Shown here piece by piece: positions 23,746 to 32,433 of a stretch of 64,000 bases of DNA. Numbering within the stretch: position 1 is the first letter of the stretch; each line of letters starts with the position of its first letter. Source of the stretch: CAIWHR01 sp963836265 (GTDB taxonomy: Bacteria > Pseudomonadota > Gammaproteobacteria > Burkholderiales > Casimicrobiaceae); assembly GCA_963836265.1 (NCBI GenBank), contig CAWIIO010000007.1, positions 1 through 64,000 of the forward strand, in the 5' to 3' direction. Below the pieces are notes generated by a model, which was not told the origin of the DNA, searched no databases, and saw nothing but the letters and a program-made list of their open reading frames with translations. A program made the translations under genes and the position numbers.

Positions 23746-25572
23746 ATGAGAGCGACGCTCTACGAAGCGTTGGGCATCCCGCAGACCGCTTCCGACGAGG
23801 AGGTCCGTGCCTCGCTGCGCCGCCTGATCCGGAAATATTACGCGAAGACCCGCGATGGCCAGGGCAATGTCGAAGAGGCCTTGCGATTCATCAATCATGC
23901 CAGTCGCATACTGAGCGACCACGATCGCCGCGTCCGCTATGATCAGGAGCTTGCCATCTCCGACGGCACGACCGAGCAACGGATCGCCCATGTCGTCAGC
24001 AACGCGATGGCCGAGGCGGGCGAGCAGACGGACGTGCGGCCCCCCGAGCCCGAGGCCGAGCCGGACGAGATCCTCGAAACCGGGCTCGACGGCGACGGGC
24101 CCCCGCCCGAGCGAAACTTCCATCATCCGGGACTGACCGAGCGGGTCGCCGCGTTCGGGCGTTCCTCGCTGATGACGGCCGCGCTGTGCGCGCTGTTCGC
24201 GGCTTTCATTGCGGCGGCCATCGTGTTCGTCACGCCTGACGACACGGTTCTGGTCGCGAAGCAGGTGCTGGTGTGGATCACGGTGACGTTGCTCGTGCTC
24301 ACGATCGTCTATGGCGCCGTCCACGGCGTCGCCTACGCTCGCCGACGGCGTATGGCGCCCGGCCAGTTGCTCGTGCCGCAAACCGACCTTGCGATCCTCA
24401 ACTGGCGGCGCGAAAAGAGCGTCTTCCTCGGCACCAACCAGCCGCAGGAGGACGCGAGCTGGATCTTCCAGCTGCGGATGGCCGAGCTCGAGCGGGCAAA
24501 GGCGGGACGAACCAGCGAGCCGCGTCCGTGGAACCGCCTCGCGGCACGGCTGTTCGATTACGCGATCTGGGGCCTCGTGCTCGCGTTGCTCCTGTCCGAG
24601 CTCCGTGGCATCGACGCGATGCCCGAATCGGTTGCACTGTGGGTCGGTCACCCGCTCGTCGCTCCGGTGCTGATCACCGGTACCTGGGTCCCGATCGAGG
24701 CGCTGCTGATCGCCGCGCTGCAGACAACCCCCGGGAAGTGGCTGTTCGGCTGCTACCTGCAGTTCTCCATTTCCGATGCCTACGCGCGGCGCGACACCCG
24801 CTCGCAGCTCGAGCGCGCGTTCAAGCGCGCGTTTCGAGTTTGGTGGGAAGGCGTCGGCTGCGGGTTTCCACTGCTCGCGCCCATCCTGATTGCGGTCGCT
24901 TACGAGAAGGTTGCGCAAAACCAGGAAACGGACTGGGATTTCGCGCAGGACTGCCTTGTGACCCACGGACCCCCCGGCGTCCTCAATGCGGTGACCGGTG
25001 TTTGCGGCCTGGCCGCGATGCTCTGGCTTTATGGCGTTGCCTGGCACCAGCCGATGGCGCAGGCGATCTCCTGGGCTCGGACCTCCATCACCGAGGCGCT
25101 GCCTACCGCGCAGTCGTTGTTCCCGAGTGGTTTCACGGGAAGCCGGGCGGTCACCGGAGTCAGCGGCGGAATCAAGCAGCCGGCGCCAGCGGCAGCGCCC
25201 TCGCCTCTGGTCGCGCTTCCTCTCGCGCGTCCGACACCCGCCGGCCCCATCGACGCGGACCTCGAGGCACAATTCGCCGAGCGGCACGCGCGCGCTGCCG
25301 TGCTCAAAGTCGAAGGACCGCGGATGCTTCAGGCGGGCAACTTTCGCCGCGCCACCGAGCTGTGCCGGACGTGGACCGATCTCGAGCTCGGCAATCCCGA
25401 GGCGTGGCGCTGCCTCGGGCAGGCGTTGCAGGCCCAGGGCTACCACCAGGACGCGATCGATGCGTTCCGCAAGGCGAAGCAATACGATCCGACCGATCGC
25501 TCGCTCGATGCGGCGATCGATCGCAGCCAGAAGGGGATCGTCGCGGATTTCCTGAACCGCAATCGCCGTTAG
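23746..25572 (+). CDS. J-like / RDD / TPR membrane protein
   Basis: A 608-residue protein. The N-terminus (residues 1-70) matches a J domain (LYEALGIPQTASDEEVRASLRRLIRKYY...FINHASRILSDHDRRVRYD), but the HPD tripeptide that activates DnaK is missing (KYYAKTRDG at 30-38). Two membrane segments follow (about 143-163 and 170-192), then an RDD domain with its own helices (about 263-400, PWNRLAARLFDY...TPGKWLFG), another membrane segment near 425, a Pro/Ala linker and a TPR unit at the C-terminus (about 525-600). Function is unknown; a membrane scaffold is plausible. Confidence 0.75.
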   Translation: MRATLYEALGIPQTASDEEVRASLRRLIRKYYAKTRDGQGNVEEALRFINHASRILSDHDRRVRYDQELAISDGTTEQRIAHVVSNAMAEAGEQTDVRPPEPEAEPDEILETGLDGDGPPPERNFHHPGLTERVAAFGRSSLMTAALCALFAAFIAAAIVFVTPDDTVLVAKQVLVWITVTLLVLTIVYGAVHGVAYARRRRMAPGQLLVPQTDLAILNWRREKSVFLGTNQPQEDASWIFQLRMAELERAKAGRTSEPRPWNRLAARLFDYAIWGLVLALLLSELRGIDAMPESVALWVGHPLVAPVLITGTWVPIEALLIAALQTTPGKWLFGCYLQFSISDAYARRDTRSQLERAFKRAFRVWWEGVGCGFPLLAPILIAVAYEKVAQNQETDWDFAQDCLVTHGPPGVLNAVTGVCGLAAMLWLYGVAWHQPMAQAISWARTSITEALPTAQSLFPSGFTGSRAVTGVSGGIKQPAPAAAPSPLVALPLARPTPAGPIDADLEAQFAERHARAAVLKVEGPRMLQAGNFRRATELCRTWTDLELGNPEAWRCLGQALQAQGYHQDAIDAFRKAKQYDPTDRSLDAAIDRSQKGIVADFLNRNRR

Positions 25573-25579
25573 CCGACCG

Positions 25580-26476
25580 TCAGCCGATCCATGCGATCCA
25601 CAGCGGCAGCGTGATCGCCGCAAGCAGCGTTCCACTCGATATCAGCAGCGCCACCGACGCGCCGTCGCTCTTCATTCGGGTCGCGAGAATATACGCCGAC
25701 GGCGCTGTCGGCACCGCAGCCATCACCACCGCGATTTCTCGTTCGAGCGGCGAGAGCCCGGCGACGATCGAAAGCGCGAGCGCAGCGGCGGGCAGCGCGA
25801 CGAGCTTCACGGCGTTCCACCAGACGAGGGCGGGGAGCGGCAACGCGCTCCGCGCCAGCGTAAGCCCGGCGCCCACCGCGAGGAGGCCCAGCGGAAGCGC
25901 AGCGCCCGACAACAGCTCGACGATGTGCGCGACCGGCGCGGGTAGGGGCACCCCAGCGAGCTTCCAGGCGACGCCGGCGGCACAGGCGAGCACCAGCGGA
26001 TTGCGGAGGAGCTCCCGCGCGACACCGGCTTCCCGCCCGTGCGCCAGCATCCCCACGGCGGCGAGATTCACGACGGGCACCAGCACGCCGACCAGCAAGC
26101 TGATTGCGGCGAGCCCCGGCGCGCCCGCCACGCGGTTCGCGACCGCCAGCGCGATGTAGGTGTTGAAGCGAAAGCCGCATTGAAAGCACGCGGCGAAGGT
26201 CGGCTGCGGCAGCTGTCGGAACAACCGCCGTGCGAGTCCGGCGAGCAACATCCCCGCAGCGGTGAACCCCAACCCGACCGCGGCAAGCGAAGTTGCGTCG
26301 CCGAGCGCCAGCGGCGACGTGGCGAGCGAACGAAACAGGAGCGCCGGAAACAGCACGAAGTACACGAGGCGCTCGACGGCGGGCCAGAACTCCGCGCCGA
26401 ATCCCGGGAGCCGCCGGAGAAGCGCGCCGCCGGCGATCAGCAGGAAATCGGGGAGCAGAAGAAGCGCGACGCTCAC
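25580..26476 (-). CDS. AEC-family permease
   Basis: A 298-residue protein of the auxin efflux carrier/malonate permease (Mem_trans) family with ten likely membrane helices in two five-helix halves. Family hallmarks include FRFNTYIALAVA and the terminal VPTAPSAYILATRM. The substrate is probably an organic acid but cannot be named. Start is GTG 26476; convergent with the J-like/RDD gene, seven bases apart. Confidence 0.85.
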   Translation of the reverse strand: MSVALLLLPDFLLIAGGALLRRLPGFGAEFWPAVERLVYFVLFPALLFRSLATSPLALGDATSLAAVGLGFTAAGMLLAGLARRLFRQLPQPTFAACFQCGFRFNTYIALAVANRVAGAPGLAAISLLVGVLVPVVNLAAVGMLAHGREAGVARELLRNPLVLACAAGVAWKLAGVPLPAPVAHIVELLSGAALPLGLLAVGAGLTLARSALPLPALVWWNAVKLVALPAAALALSIVAGLSPLEREIAVVMAAVPTAPSAYILATRMKSDGASVALLISSGTLLAAITLPLWIAWIG

Positions 26477-26539
26477 GATGGGAGAAGACTCGCGCGTGGA
26501 GCTCGCGGGCTCGCATCCGATTCGGCGCGCCGCGCGGCG

Positions 26540-27041
26540 TCAGTCGCCGCGGTCTTGCGCTCGGATCCGCCGCACCAGCGCGGTCGTCGAGCGATCGAAA
26601 GCAAAAGGGATCGCGACGAAACGTCCGCCGGCGGCCACCACTTCGGCAGCGCCCGCGGTATCGGCGGCGGTGTAGTCGCCGCCCTTGACCAGCACGTCGG
26701 GGCGGCACGCTGATGATGAGATCGCGCGGGGTGTCCGCGTCGAACGGCACGACCAGATCGACGGCGGCGAGCGCGGCCAGCACTGCCATCCGGTCTTCAA
26801 GCGGATTCAACGGTCGCTCGGCGCCCTTGTCGAGGCGCCGCGCGGAAGCGTCCGAATTGACCGCGACGACCAGCGAGGCTCCCAGCGACCGCGCCTGATC
26901 GAGGTACGTTACGTGACCGCGATGGAGCACGTCGAAGACGCCATTGGTGAAGACGAGCGGACGCGGCAGCGCGGCGATCCGGGACAGCGTCTGCGCGGCC
27001 GAGGCGATCTTCGCCGGGTGCACCGGTGCGGGGATTTTCAC
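26540..27041 (-). pseudogene. rfaE2: RfaE2-type nucleotidyltransferase gene with a one-base frameshift
   Basis: It encodes an ADP-heptose synthase nucleotidyltransferase (HldE C-terminal type), acting in LPS heptose supply. The first frame (from GTG 27041) carries FTNGVFDVLHRGHVTYLDQAR and runs to DTPRDLIISV; the second resumes as RPDVLVKGGDYTAADTAGA...FDRSTTALVRRI to 26540. One extra C (GTGCCGCCCC where GTGCGCCCC is expected, about 26700-26708) separates them. The corrected length is 166 residues, normal for the family. Sequencing error is likelier than decay, since both halves are perfect. Confidence 0.85.
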
Positions 27042-27042
27042 C

Positions 27043-27639
27043 CTAGTTCGTGTATTCGAAGACCTTGACGACGCGCGCGACGCCGGACGTCGTCGCGGCG
27101 ATCTGCGCGGCATCATCGCCCTCCTGCCGCGAAACGATGCCCATCAGGTAGACGACGCCGCGTTCGGTCACGACCTTGACGTGGTTCGGCGCGAACTTCG
27201 CGGCCTCGACCATCCGCGCCTTGACCTTCGAGGTGATGTAGGTGTCGTTGGCGCGCGAATTGAAGTCGGCGAGCGCCCCGATCGTCGTGTCGTTCTCGAC
27301 CGTCCGCACCCGGTCCGTGGTCTTCGCGAGCTGCACGATCTCGTCCTGCACGACGGTGCTCGGCACTTCTCCGGTCAGGAGCACGATCCCGTTGTAGCTC
27401 GTCGCGTTGACATGCACCGTGTTCCCATAGCGATCGGTGAGGGCCTTGGCTATCTTGAGCTCGATCGACTCGTCGTCGACCTGGGCACCGGCGGAGCGGC
27501 GGTCCGTGGCGACCATCACGCCCGCCCCCACGCCGGCGACGACCGCAGTCACGCAGCCCGTCAACGACGTCGCCGCGATGGCCGCGAACAGCACCGCCGC
27601 GAGGAGCGACGATGCGAAGAAGCCGGTCCGTTCGATCAC
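27043..27639 (-). CDS. dolP: BON-domain outer-membrane lipoprotein (DolP/YraP-like)
   Basis: A 198-residue lipoprotein. The signal peptide ends with the lipobox SLTGC (Cys 29). Two BON domains follow (about residues 55-120 and 130-195; VHVNATSYNGIVLLTGEV and KVVTERGVVYLMGIV). DolP supports outer-membrane integrity. GTG 27639 overlaps the diaA stop (GTGA); the stop is one base before the rfaE2 GTG. Confidence 0.9.
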   Translation of the reverse strand: MIERTGFFASSLLAAVLFAAIAATSLTGCVTAVVAGVGAGVMVATDRRSAGAQVDDESIELKIAKALTDRYGNTVHVNATSYNGIVLLTGEVPSTVVQDEIVQLAKTTDRVRTVENDTTIGALADFNSRANDTYITSKVKARMVEAAKFAPNHVKVVTERGVVYLMGIVSRQEGDDAAQIAATTSGVARVVKVFEYTN

Positions 27640-28229
27640 GATTCGTCTCCGAGCAACGTATTGTCGACGGCGTCGCAAAGGCAGTGGATCATCAGCAAAT
27701 GGACCTCCTGGATGCGTGCGGTCCGCTCGTGCGGAACGCAGAGATGGACGTCGCCGTCGCGCAGCATTGCGCCAATGCGGCCGCCGTCATGCCCCGTCAG
27801 GGCGATGACGCGCATTTCGCGATCGCGCGCGGCCTCGATCGCGGCGATCACGTTGGCCGAATTGCCCGACGTCGAGATTGCAAGCAGCGTGTCGCCCTTG
27901 GCGCCCAGCGCGCGCACCTGCTTCGCGAACACCTGCTCGAACGAATAGTCATTGGCGACGGAGGTCAGAATCGACGTGTCTGTGGCAAGCGAGATGGCCG
28001 GAAGTTCCGGCCGCTCGCGCTCGAAGCGGCCAACCATCTCCGCGGCGAAGTGCTGCGCATCCGCTGCCGAGCCTCCGTTGCCGCAGGCGAGGATCTTGCC
28101 GTCGGCGAGCAGGCATTGCGCGAGCGCCTCCGCAGCCTCTGCGATCAGCGGCGCGAGCGCAGGAGCGGCCTCCTGCTTCAACTTCGCGCTGTCGGCGAAT
28201 TGGGCTCGAATGCGGTCGGCGGAATCCAT
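27636..28229 (-). CDS. diaA: SIS-domain protein, DiaA / phosphoheptose isomerase type
   Basis: A 197-residue SIS-fold protein with GNGGSAADAQHFAAEMVGRF, TDTSILTSVANDY and STSGNS motifs shared by GmhA (sedoheptulose-7-phosphate isomerase) and DiaA (DnaA-binding initiation factor). Its place between yraN and the BON lipoprotein matches the E. coli yraM-yraN-diaA-dolP order, which favours DiaA; the adjoining rfaE2 would also fit an isomerase role. Confidence 0.85.
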   Translation of the reverse strand: MDSADRIRAQFADSAKLKQEAAPALAPLIAEAAEALAQCLLADGKILACGNGGSAADAQHFAAEMVGRFERERPELPAISLATDTSILTSVANDYSFEQVFAKQVRALGAKGDTLLAISTSGNSANVIAAIEAARDREMRVIALTGHDGGRIGAMLRDGDVHLCVPHERTARIQEVHLLMIHCLCDAVDNTLLGDES

Positions 28230-28298
28230 GTCGGGTCGAAGTCGTTAAGCGATCGATTGTAGCAACAATTTCCGCTCGATCTCTCCGGACTGCGCCGA

Positions 28299-28661
28299 TC
28301 AGGTTTCGATGACGTTGCGCCGCCAGTCGATTCGCGCGGGATCGAGCTTATCGAGCAGGATCGCGTCGAAGCGGCAGGGCGGCATGCGCGCGCTGCCGGA
28401 GAGGTAATGTCCGGCCGCGGCGATCATTCGCGCGCGCTTGGCGGCGGTGATGCTTTCGGCGGCGCCGCCGAAATCACGCCGCGTCCGCAACCGCACTTCG
28501 ACGAACACGAGCGTGTCGCCGTCGCGCGCGATGAGATCGAGCTCGCCGCAGCGGCGACGATAGTTGCGCTCGACGATCGCGAGGCCGCGTCGGGCGAGGA
28601 ATTCGGCGGCCATCGTCTCGGCTTGCGCTCCGGCGCTGCCGCGTGCCTTGGCCGCGATCAA
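28299..28661 (-). CDS. yraN: UPF0102 protein YraN
   Basis: A 120-residue protein of the YraN family, a predicted Holliday-junction-resolvase-like nuclease fold (AEFLARRGLAIVERNYR, GELDLIARDGDTLVFVEV, AKRARMIAAAGHYL). The Glu-Leu-Asp and Val-Glu-Val active-site pattern is intact. The start is TTG, overlapping the stop of the upstream lipoprotein gene (TTGA). Confidence 0.93.
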   Translation of the reverse strand: MIAAKARGSAGAQAETMAAEFLARRGLAIVERNYRRRCGELDLIARDGDTLVFVEVRLRTRRDFGGAAESITAAKRARMIAAAGHYLSGSARMPPCRFDAILLDKLDPARIDWRRNVIET

Positions 28662-29908
28662 TGGACGTCGGCCGGCACGACCTCACCGGCGCGGAATTGC
28701 AGCAGGACGCCTTCGCGGATGATCTGCCGCGACCCGTCGAGGCGGAGGTGCCCAGTGGCGCCGTCGATTTCGAGCCTGTCGGGCGGGCCGTCGGCAAAAG
28801 TCTCCGCAACCGTCAGCGCGTCGATGCCGAGCGCGTAGAGCCGGTCGAGCGCCGCGTTCGAGTATTCGAAGCGAGGGAGCTTCGCGAAGATCGCGGCGTC
28901 GGGCTCCGCGAGCCATGGGATGTCGACGAAGCGGACGTCATCCAGATCGCGCAGCACCTCGGGCGGCTGGCGATCGTTGACCTGACTGCTCGCGTAGGTC
29001 GCGATGGTCCCGACGTAGGGTTTCACGAGCGCAGCATCCGGCGCGTCGAGCGCGAGCACCACGGCATCGACGTGCGTCCTGCCGAGCTCGCGGCGCAGGA
29101 GCGCGAGCATGTCCGGCGCGCGGTCGAAGCGCAGCGTCAGAGGCGGTCCGCCGCCCAGGCGGATCCATTCGTCGACGAACGCGTTCGCAAACCGCTTCTG
29201 CAGGGCATTTCCGGGGCCGACAACCGCGAGCGTCTGCGCGCCATCCTCGCGCGCACGACGGGCGAGCTGCACCGCGTCGGACTCGATCGCGAGCGTGAGC
29301 GTGTACACCTGCGGCGGCAGCGGCGTCCCATCGTCGAGCTGGTTCAGGGCGATCATCCAGGGGAGATCGACGTGCGCCGTCGCGACGGTGCGCAAGTCGT
29401 CGCGGAGCAGCGGTCCGACGATCAGGCGCACGCCCAGTTCCTTCGCCCTGGCGATCGCGGCCAGCACTTCGCCGTCGCCATGTCCGACGATGACGTACGG
29501 AATGCCCGCCGCTTGCGCCGCGGCCACGAAGCCGGCCCGCACGGCGTCCGCCGCGCGGCCGTAGGTCGGCGAAGCGAGCGGCAGCACGAGCGCGACGGGT
29601 GCTGCGGCGCCGGCCGTTACGAGGGGCGCCGACGGCACGGGGACCCCATCGGGCGCCGGGGATGGCGACTGCGCGGCGATCGGAGGCGACGTCTGCAGGG
29701 GCCGCGTCACGACCGGGGGTGCGGGCGGCGGCAGCCCCGAGGCGGGGGGTGCCGGTCGCACCGCGACGGGCGCGCGGGCGGGAGGTTCGGTTGCGGTGCG
29801 CTGGCGGCCATCGGACAATGGGCGCGGCCCGGCGCATGCCGACACGAAGGCGATCGCGGCGATCGCCAGGCACGCGCGAGCGCGGATCGAGGCGGAGCAA
29901 AACGGCAT
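28658..29908 (-). CDS. lpoA: LpoA-like penicillin-binding protein activator lipoprotein
   Basis: A 416-residue outer-membrane lipoprotein. The signal peptide ends at a lipobox-like VSAC (Cys 25), followed by a long Pro/Ala-rich linker and then a periplasmic-binding-protein-like fold (VALVLPLASPTYGRAADAVRAGF...) of the LppC family. LpoA activates PBP1A from the outer membrane; this copy lacks the large N-terminal TPR domain of the E. coli protein. Divergent from rsmI, with only 19 bases between start codons. Confidence 0.82.
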   Translation of the reverse strand: MPFCSASIRARACLAIAAIAFVSACAGPRPLSDGRQRTATEPPARAPVAVRPAPPASGLPPPAPPVVTRPLQTSPPIAAQSPSPAPDGVPVPSAPLVTAGAAAPVALVLPLASPTYGRAADAVRAGFVAAAQAAGIPYVIVGHGDGEVLAAIARAKELGVRLIVGPLLRDDLRTVATAHVDLPWMIALNQLDDGTPLPPQVYTLTLAIESDAVQLARRAREDGAQTLAVVGPGNALQKRFANAFVDEWIRLGGGPPLTLRFDRAPDMLALLRRELGRTHVDAVVLALDAPDAALVKPYVGTIATYASSQVNDRQPPEVLRDLDDVRFVDIPWLAEPDAAIFAKLPRFEYSNAALDRLYALGIDALTVAETFADGPPDRLEIDGATGHLRLDGSRQIIREGVLLQFRAGEVVPADVH

Positions 29909-29927
29909 CGGGAGAGGATGGGTCGAG

Positions 29928-30815
29928 GTGACGGAACAGGAGACGTTCCAGGCGCTCGCCAGGACATTATATGTGGTCGCCACGCCGCTCGGTAATCTGC
30001 GCGATGTGACGCTGCGCGCGCTCGACGTGCTCGGCAGCGCAGATGTCATCGCCGCCGAGGACACGCGCGTGAGCGCCGTGCTGCTGCGCCACTACGGCAT
30101 CGCGACGCGGCCGCTTTCTCTCCACGAGCACAACGAAGCGCGGCGCACCGCGCACATCGTCGAGCTGCTCCGCGGCGGCAAGAGCGTCGCCCTCGTGACC
30201 GACGCCGGCACGCCGGCGGTGAGCGATCCGGGCGCCCGATTGGTGGCGGCGGTGCGCGATGCCGGCTTCGCGGTGGTGCCGATCCCCGGCGCCAACGCTG
30301 CGGTCGCGGCTGTCTCTGCGGCGGGGCTCGTCGCCGAGCGATTCGTGTTCCTCGGATTCCTGCCGTCCTCGGGCAAGACCCGGCGGGAACTGCTCGCGAC
30401 CGTTGCCGCGCTGCCGCTCGCGCTCGTCGTCTACGAGGCACCGCATCGCGTCCGCGACACCGTTGACCGGCTCGTCGATGCGTTCGGCAGCGAACGTGCG
30501 CTCGTCGTCGCGCGCGAGATCACGAAGAAATTCGAGACGTTCACGCGGCTGCCGCTTGCCGATGCGCCCGCCTGGTTCGCGGCCGAAGGAAACCGCGAGC
30601 GCGGCGAGTTCGTACTGATCGTCGACGCGCCGGCGGTTCCGGCGAGCGTGCCCGAGGCAATGACGCCGGACACCGATCGCTTGCTGCGCGCGCTGGTGGC
30701 CGAGCTGCCGCCGGCGCGCGCCGCGCGCGTGGCCGCTGCGGCAACGGGCCTCCCGCGAGACGCGCTGTACGCGCGAGCGCGGACGTTGAAGTCCGGCTCC
30801 GGCGACGCACCGTGA
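29928..30815 (+). CDS. rsmI: 16S rRNA (cytidine-2'-O)-methyltransferase
   Basis: A 295-residue tetrapyrrole-methylase-fold enzyme that methylates C1402 of 16S rRNA. Motifs LYVVATPLGNLRDVTLRAL, AAEDTRVSAVLLRHY, LVTDAGTPAVSDPGARLV and the PGANAAVAA loop are intact. The GTG at 29928 is the best start before the conserved block. Its stop overlaps the ureD start. Confidence 0.94.
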   Translation: MTEQETFQALARTLYVVATPLGNLRDVTLRALDVLGSADVIAAEDTRVSAVLLRHYGIATRPLSLHEHNEARRTAHIVELLRGGKSVALVTDAGTPAVSDPGARLVAAVRDAGFAVVPIPGANAAVAAVSAAGLVAERFVFLGFLPSSGKTRRELLATVAALPLALVVYEAPHRVRDTVDRLVDAFGSERALVVAREITKKFETFTRLPLADAPAWFAAEGNRERGEFVLIVDAPAVPASVPEAMTPDTDRLLRALVAELPPARAARVAAAATGLPRDALYARARTLKSGSGDAP

Positions 30816-31726
30816 ACGACGCGACGCCATCGTTCACCGTGCATGCGTGCGCCCCGCGCGGGAATGCCGCGCCGACCGACGCGATGCCGCGGCCCTGCGT
30901 GCCGTCGGCAAGCGGAGGCTGGGAGGCTGCGCTGACGCTCGGTTTCTCGAGGCGCGACGAACGCAGCGTATTGTCGAAGCGGGAGCACACGGGGCCCCTG
31001 CTCGTGCAGAAGCCTCTGCACCCGGAAGGCGCCGGCGTGTGTCAGACGATCGTCGTGCACCCACCCGGCGGGATCGCAGGCGGCGACCGGCTGATGCTCG
31101 CGATCGACGTTGGCGCCCGAGCGCACGCGCAGCTCACCACGCCCGCTGCCTCGAAGTGGTATCGCTCGACGGGCACTCCCGCGCGGCAGACGCTCGAAGC
31201 CCAGGTCGCGGCGGGCGCGACGCTCGAATGGCTGCCCCAGGAAGCGATCGTTTTCGATGGTGCGCGCGCGGTGCTCGCGACGACGATTGCGCTTGCCGCC
31301 GATGCGGCCTTCATCGGCTGGGACGTGGTCTGCCTCGGGCGCACGCACGCCGGCGAGCGCTTCGCAACGGGGGCGCTCACCCAATCACTGCAGGTCTCCC
31401 GCGACGGCATCCTGCTCTGGTGCGAGCGGATGGCACTCGATGGCGGATCGCGGGCGCTCCAATCCGGTGCGATCTTGAAAGGTGCGCCCGTGTTCGGGAC
31501 GATGATTGCCGCCGGCAACGTCGGCGACGACGTGCTTGCGTCGTGTCGGCTCGTTTCGTGCGACGATGGCGAAGTGGCCGTCACGCGACTGCCGAAGGTG
31601 TTGATTGCCCGGTATCGAGGCGGATCGGCGCCGGCGGCGCGCATGTATTTTGCTTCGCTGTGGCGCGTGCTGCGTCCCGCGCTCGCCGGCCGCGCGGCCG
31701 TGCCGCCGCGCATCTGGAGCACGTGA
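30812..31726 (+). CDS. ureD: Urease accessory protein UreD
   Basis: A 304-residue scaffold of the UreDFG complex that delivers nickel to urease. Family motifs: KREHTGPLLVQKPLHPEG, VVHPPGGIAGGD and WLPQEAIVFDGA. The GTG start overlaps the rsmI stop, so the urease genes appear to be read through from rsmI. The first 40 residues are longer than usual. Confidence 0.95.
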   Translation: MNDATPSFTVHACAPRGNAAPTDAMPRPCVPSASGGWEAALTLGFSRRDERSVLSKREHTGPLLVQKPLHPEGAGVCQTIVVHPPGGIAGGDRLMLAIDVGARAHAQLTTPAASKWYRSTGTPARQTLEAQVAAGATLEWLPQEAIVFDGARAVLATTIALAADAAFIGWDVVCLGRTHAGERFATGALTQSLQVSRDGILLWCERMALDGGSRALQSGAILKGAPVFGTMIAAGNVGDDVLASCRLVSCDDGEVAVTRLPKVLIARYRGGSAPAARMYFASLWRVLRPALAGRAAVPPRIWST

Positions 31727-31756
31727 CGCACTCCCGATCCATACTGCGAAAACGAC

Positions 31757-32059
31757 GTGGAACTCACTCCCCGAGAACGCGACAAGCTGCTCATCTTCAC
31801 CGCGGCGCTGGTCGCCGAGCGGCGCCTCGCCCGCGGCGTGAAGCTCAACTATCCGGAGGCTGTCGCGTATATTTCGGCTGCGATCGTCGAGGGCGCCCGC
31901 GACGGCCGCACGGTCGCCGAGCTGATGGGCTACGGCGCGACGCTGCTGTCGCGCGCACAGGTGATGGACGGCGTGCCGGAGATGATCCCGGAAATCCAGG
32001 TCGAAGCGACGTTTCCGGACGGAACGAAGCTCGTGACGGTTCACCATCCGATTCCATGA
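31757..32059 (+). CDS. ureA: Urease gamma subunit
   Basis: A 100-residue subunit with the typical start MELTPRERDKLLIFTAALVAERR and end ATFPDGTKLVTVHHPIP. GTG start 31757. It overlaps ureB by the stop-start TGA/ATG. Confidence 0.97.
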   Translation: MELTPRERDKLLIFTAALVAERRLARGVKLNYPEAVAYISAAIVEGARDGRTVAELMGYGATLLSRAQVMDGVPEMIPEIQVEATFPDGTKLVTVHHPIP

Positions 32060-32433
32060 TCCCGGGCGAAATCATTCCCGGCGACGGCGACGTCGAGCTC
32101 AATGCCGGACGCGCGACGATTTCGCTCGAAGTCGCCAACACCGGAGACCGGCCGATCCAGGTCGGCTCGCATTATCACTTCGCCGAGACCAACGCCGCGC
32201 TCGAGTTCAACCGCGCGGCGGCACGGGGCTTCCGCCTCGGCATTCCGGCCGGGACCGCGGTCCGCTTCGAGCCGGGGCAGAAGCGCACGATCGAGCTCAC
32301 GCCGTTCGCCGGCGATCGCATCGTCTACGGCTTCACCGGCGCCGTCATGGGACCACTCGACGCGAAGCCCAAGCGCACGCCGACCGGACGGCGCAAACCC
32401 GCAGCCGGCAGGCAACGCGGGAGCGGGCGATGA
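32056..32433 (+). CDS. ureB: Urease beta subunit
   Basis: A 125-residue subunit: MIPGEIIPGDGDVELN, VGSHYHFAETNAALEF and RLGIPAGTAVRFEPGQ are all present. The Arg/Lys-rich tail is somewhat longer than usual. Start and stop overlap ureA and ureC by four bases each, indicating coupling. Confidence 0.97.
   Translation: MIPGEIIPGDGDVELNAGRATISLEVANTGDRPIQVGSHYHFAETNAALEFNRAAARGFRLGIPAGTAVRFEPGQKRTIELTPFAGDRIVYGFTGAVMGPLDAKPKRTPTGRRKPAAGRQRGSGR

Noticed and set aside
23626..25635. A 669-codon minus-strand frame opposite the J-like/RDD gene
   Set aside because: The plus-strand protein has recognisable J, RDD and TPR parts, so this is its mirror.
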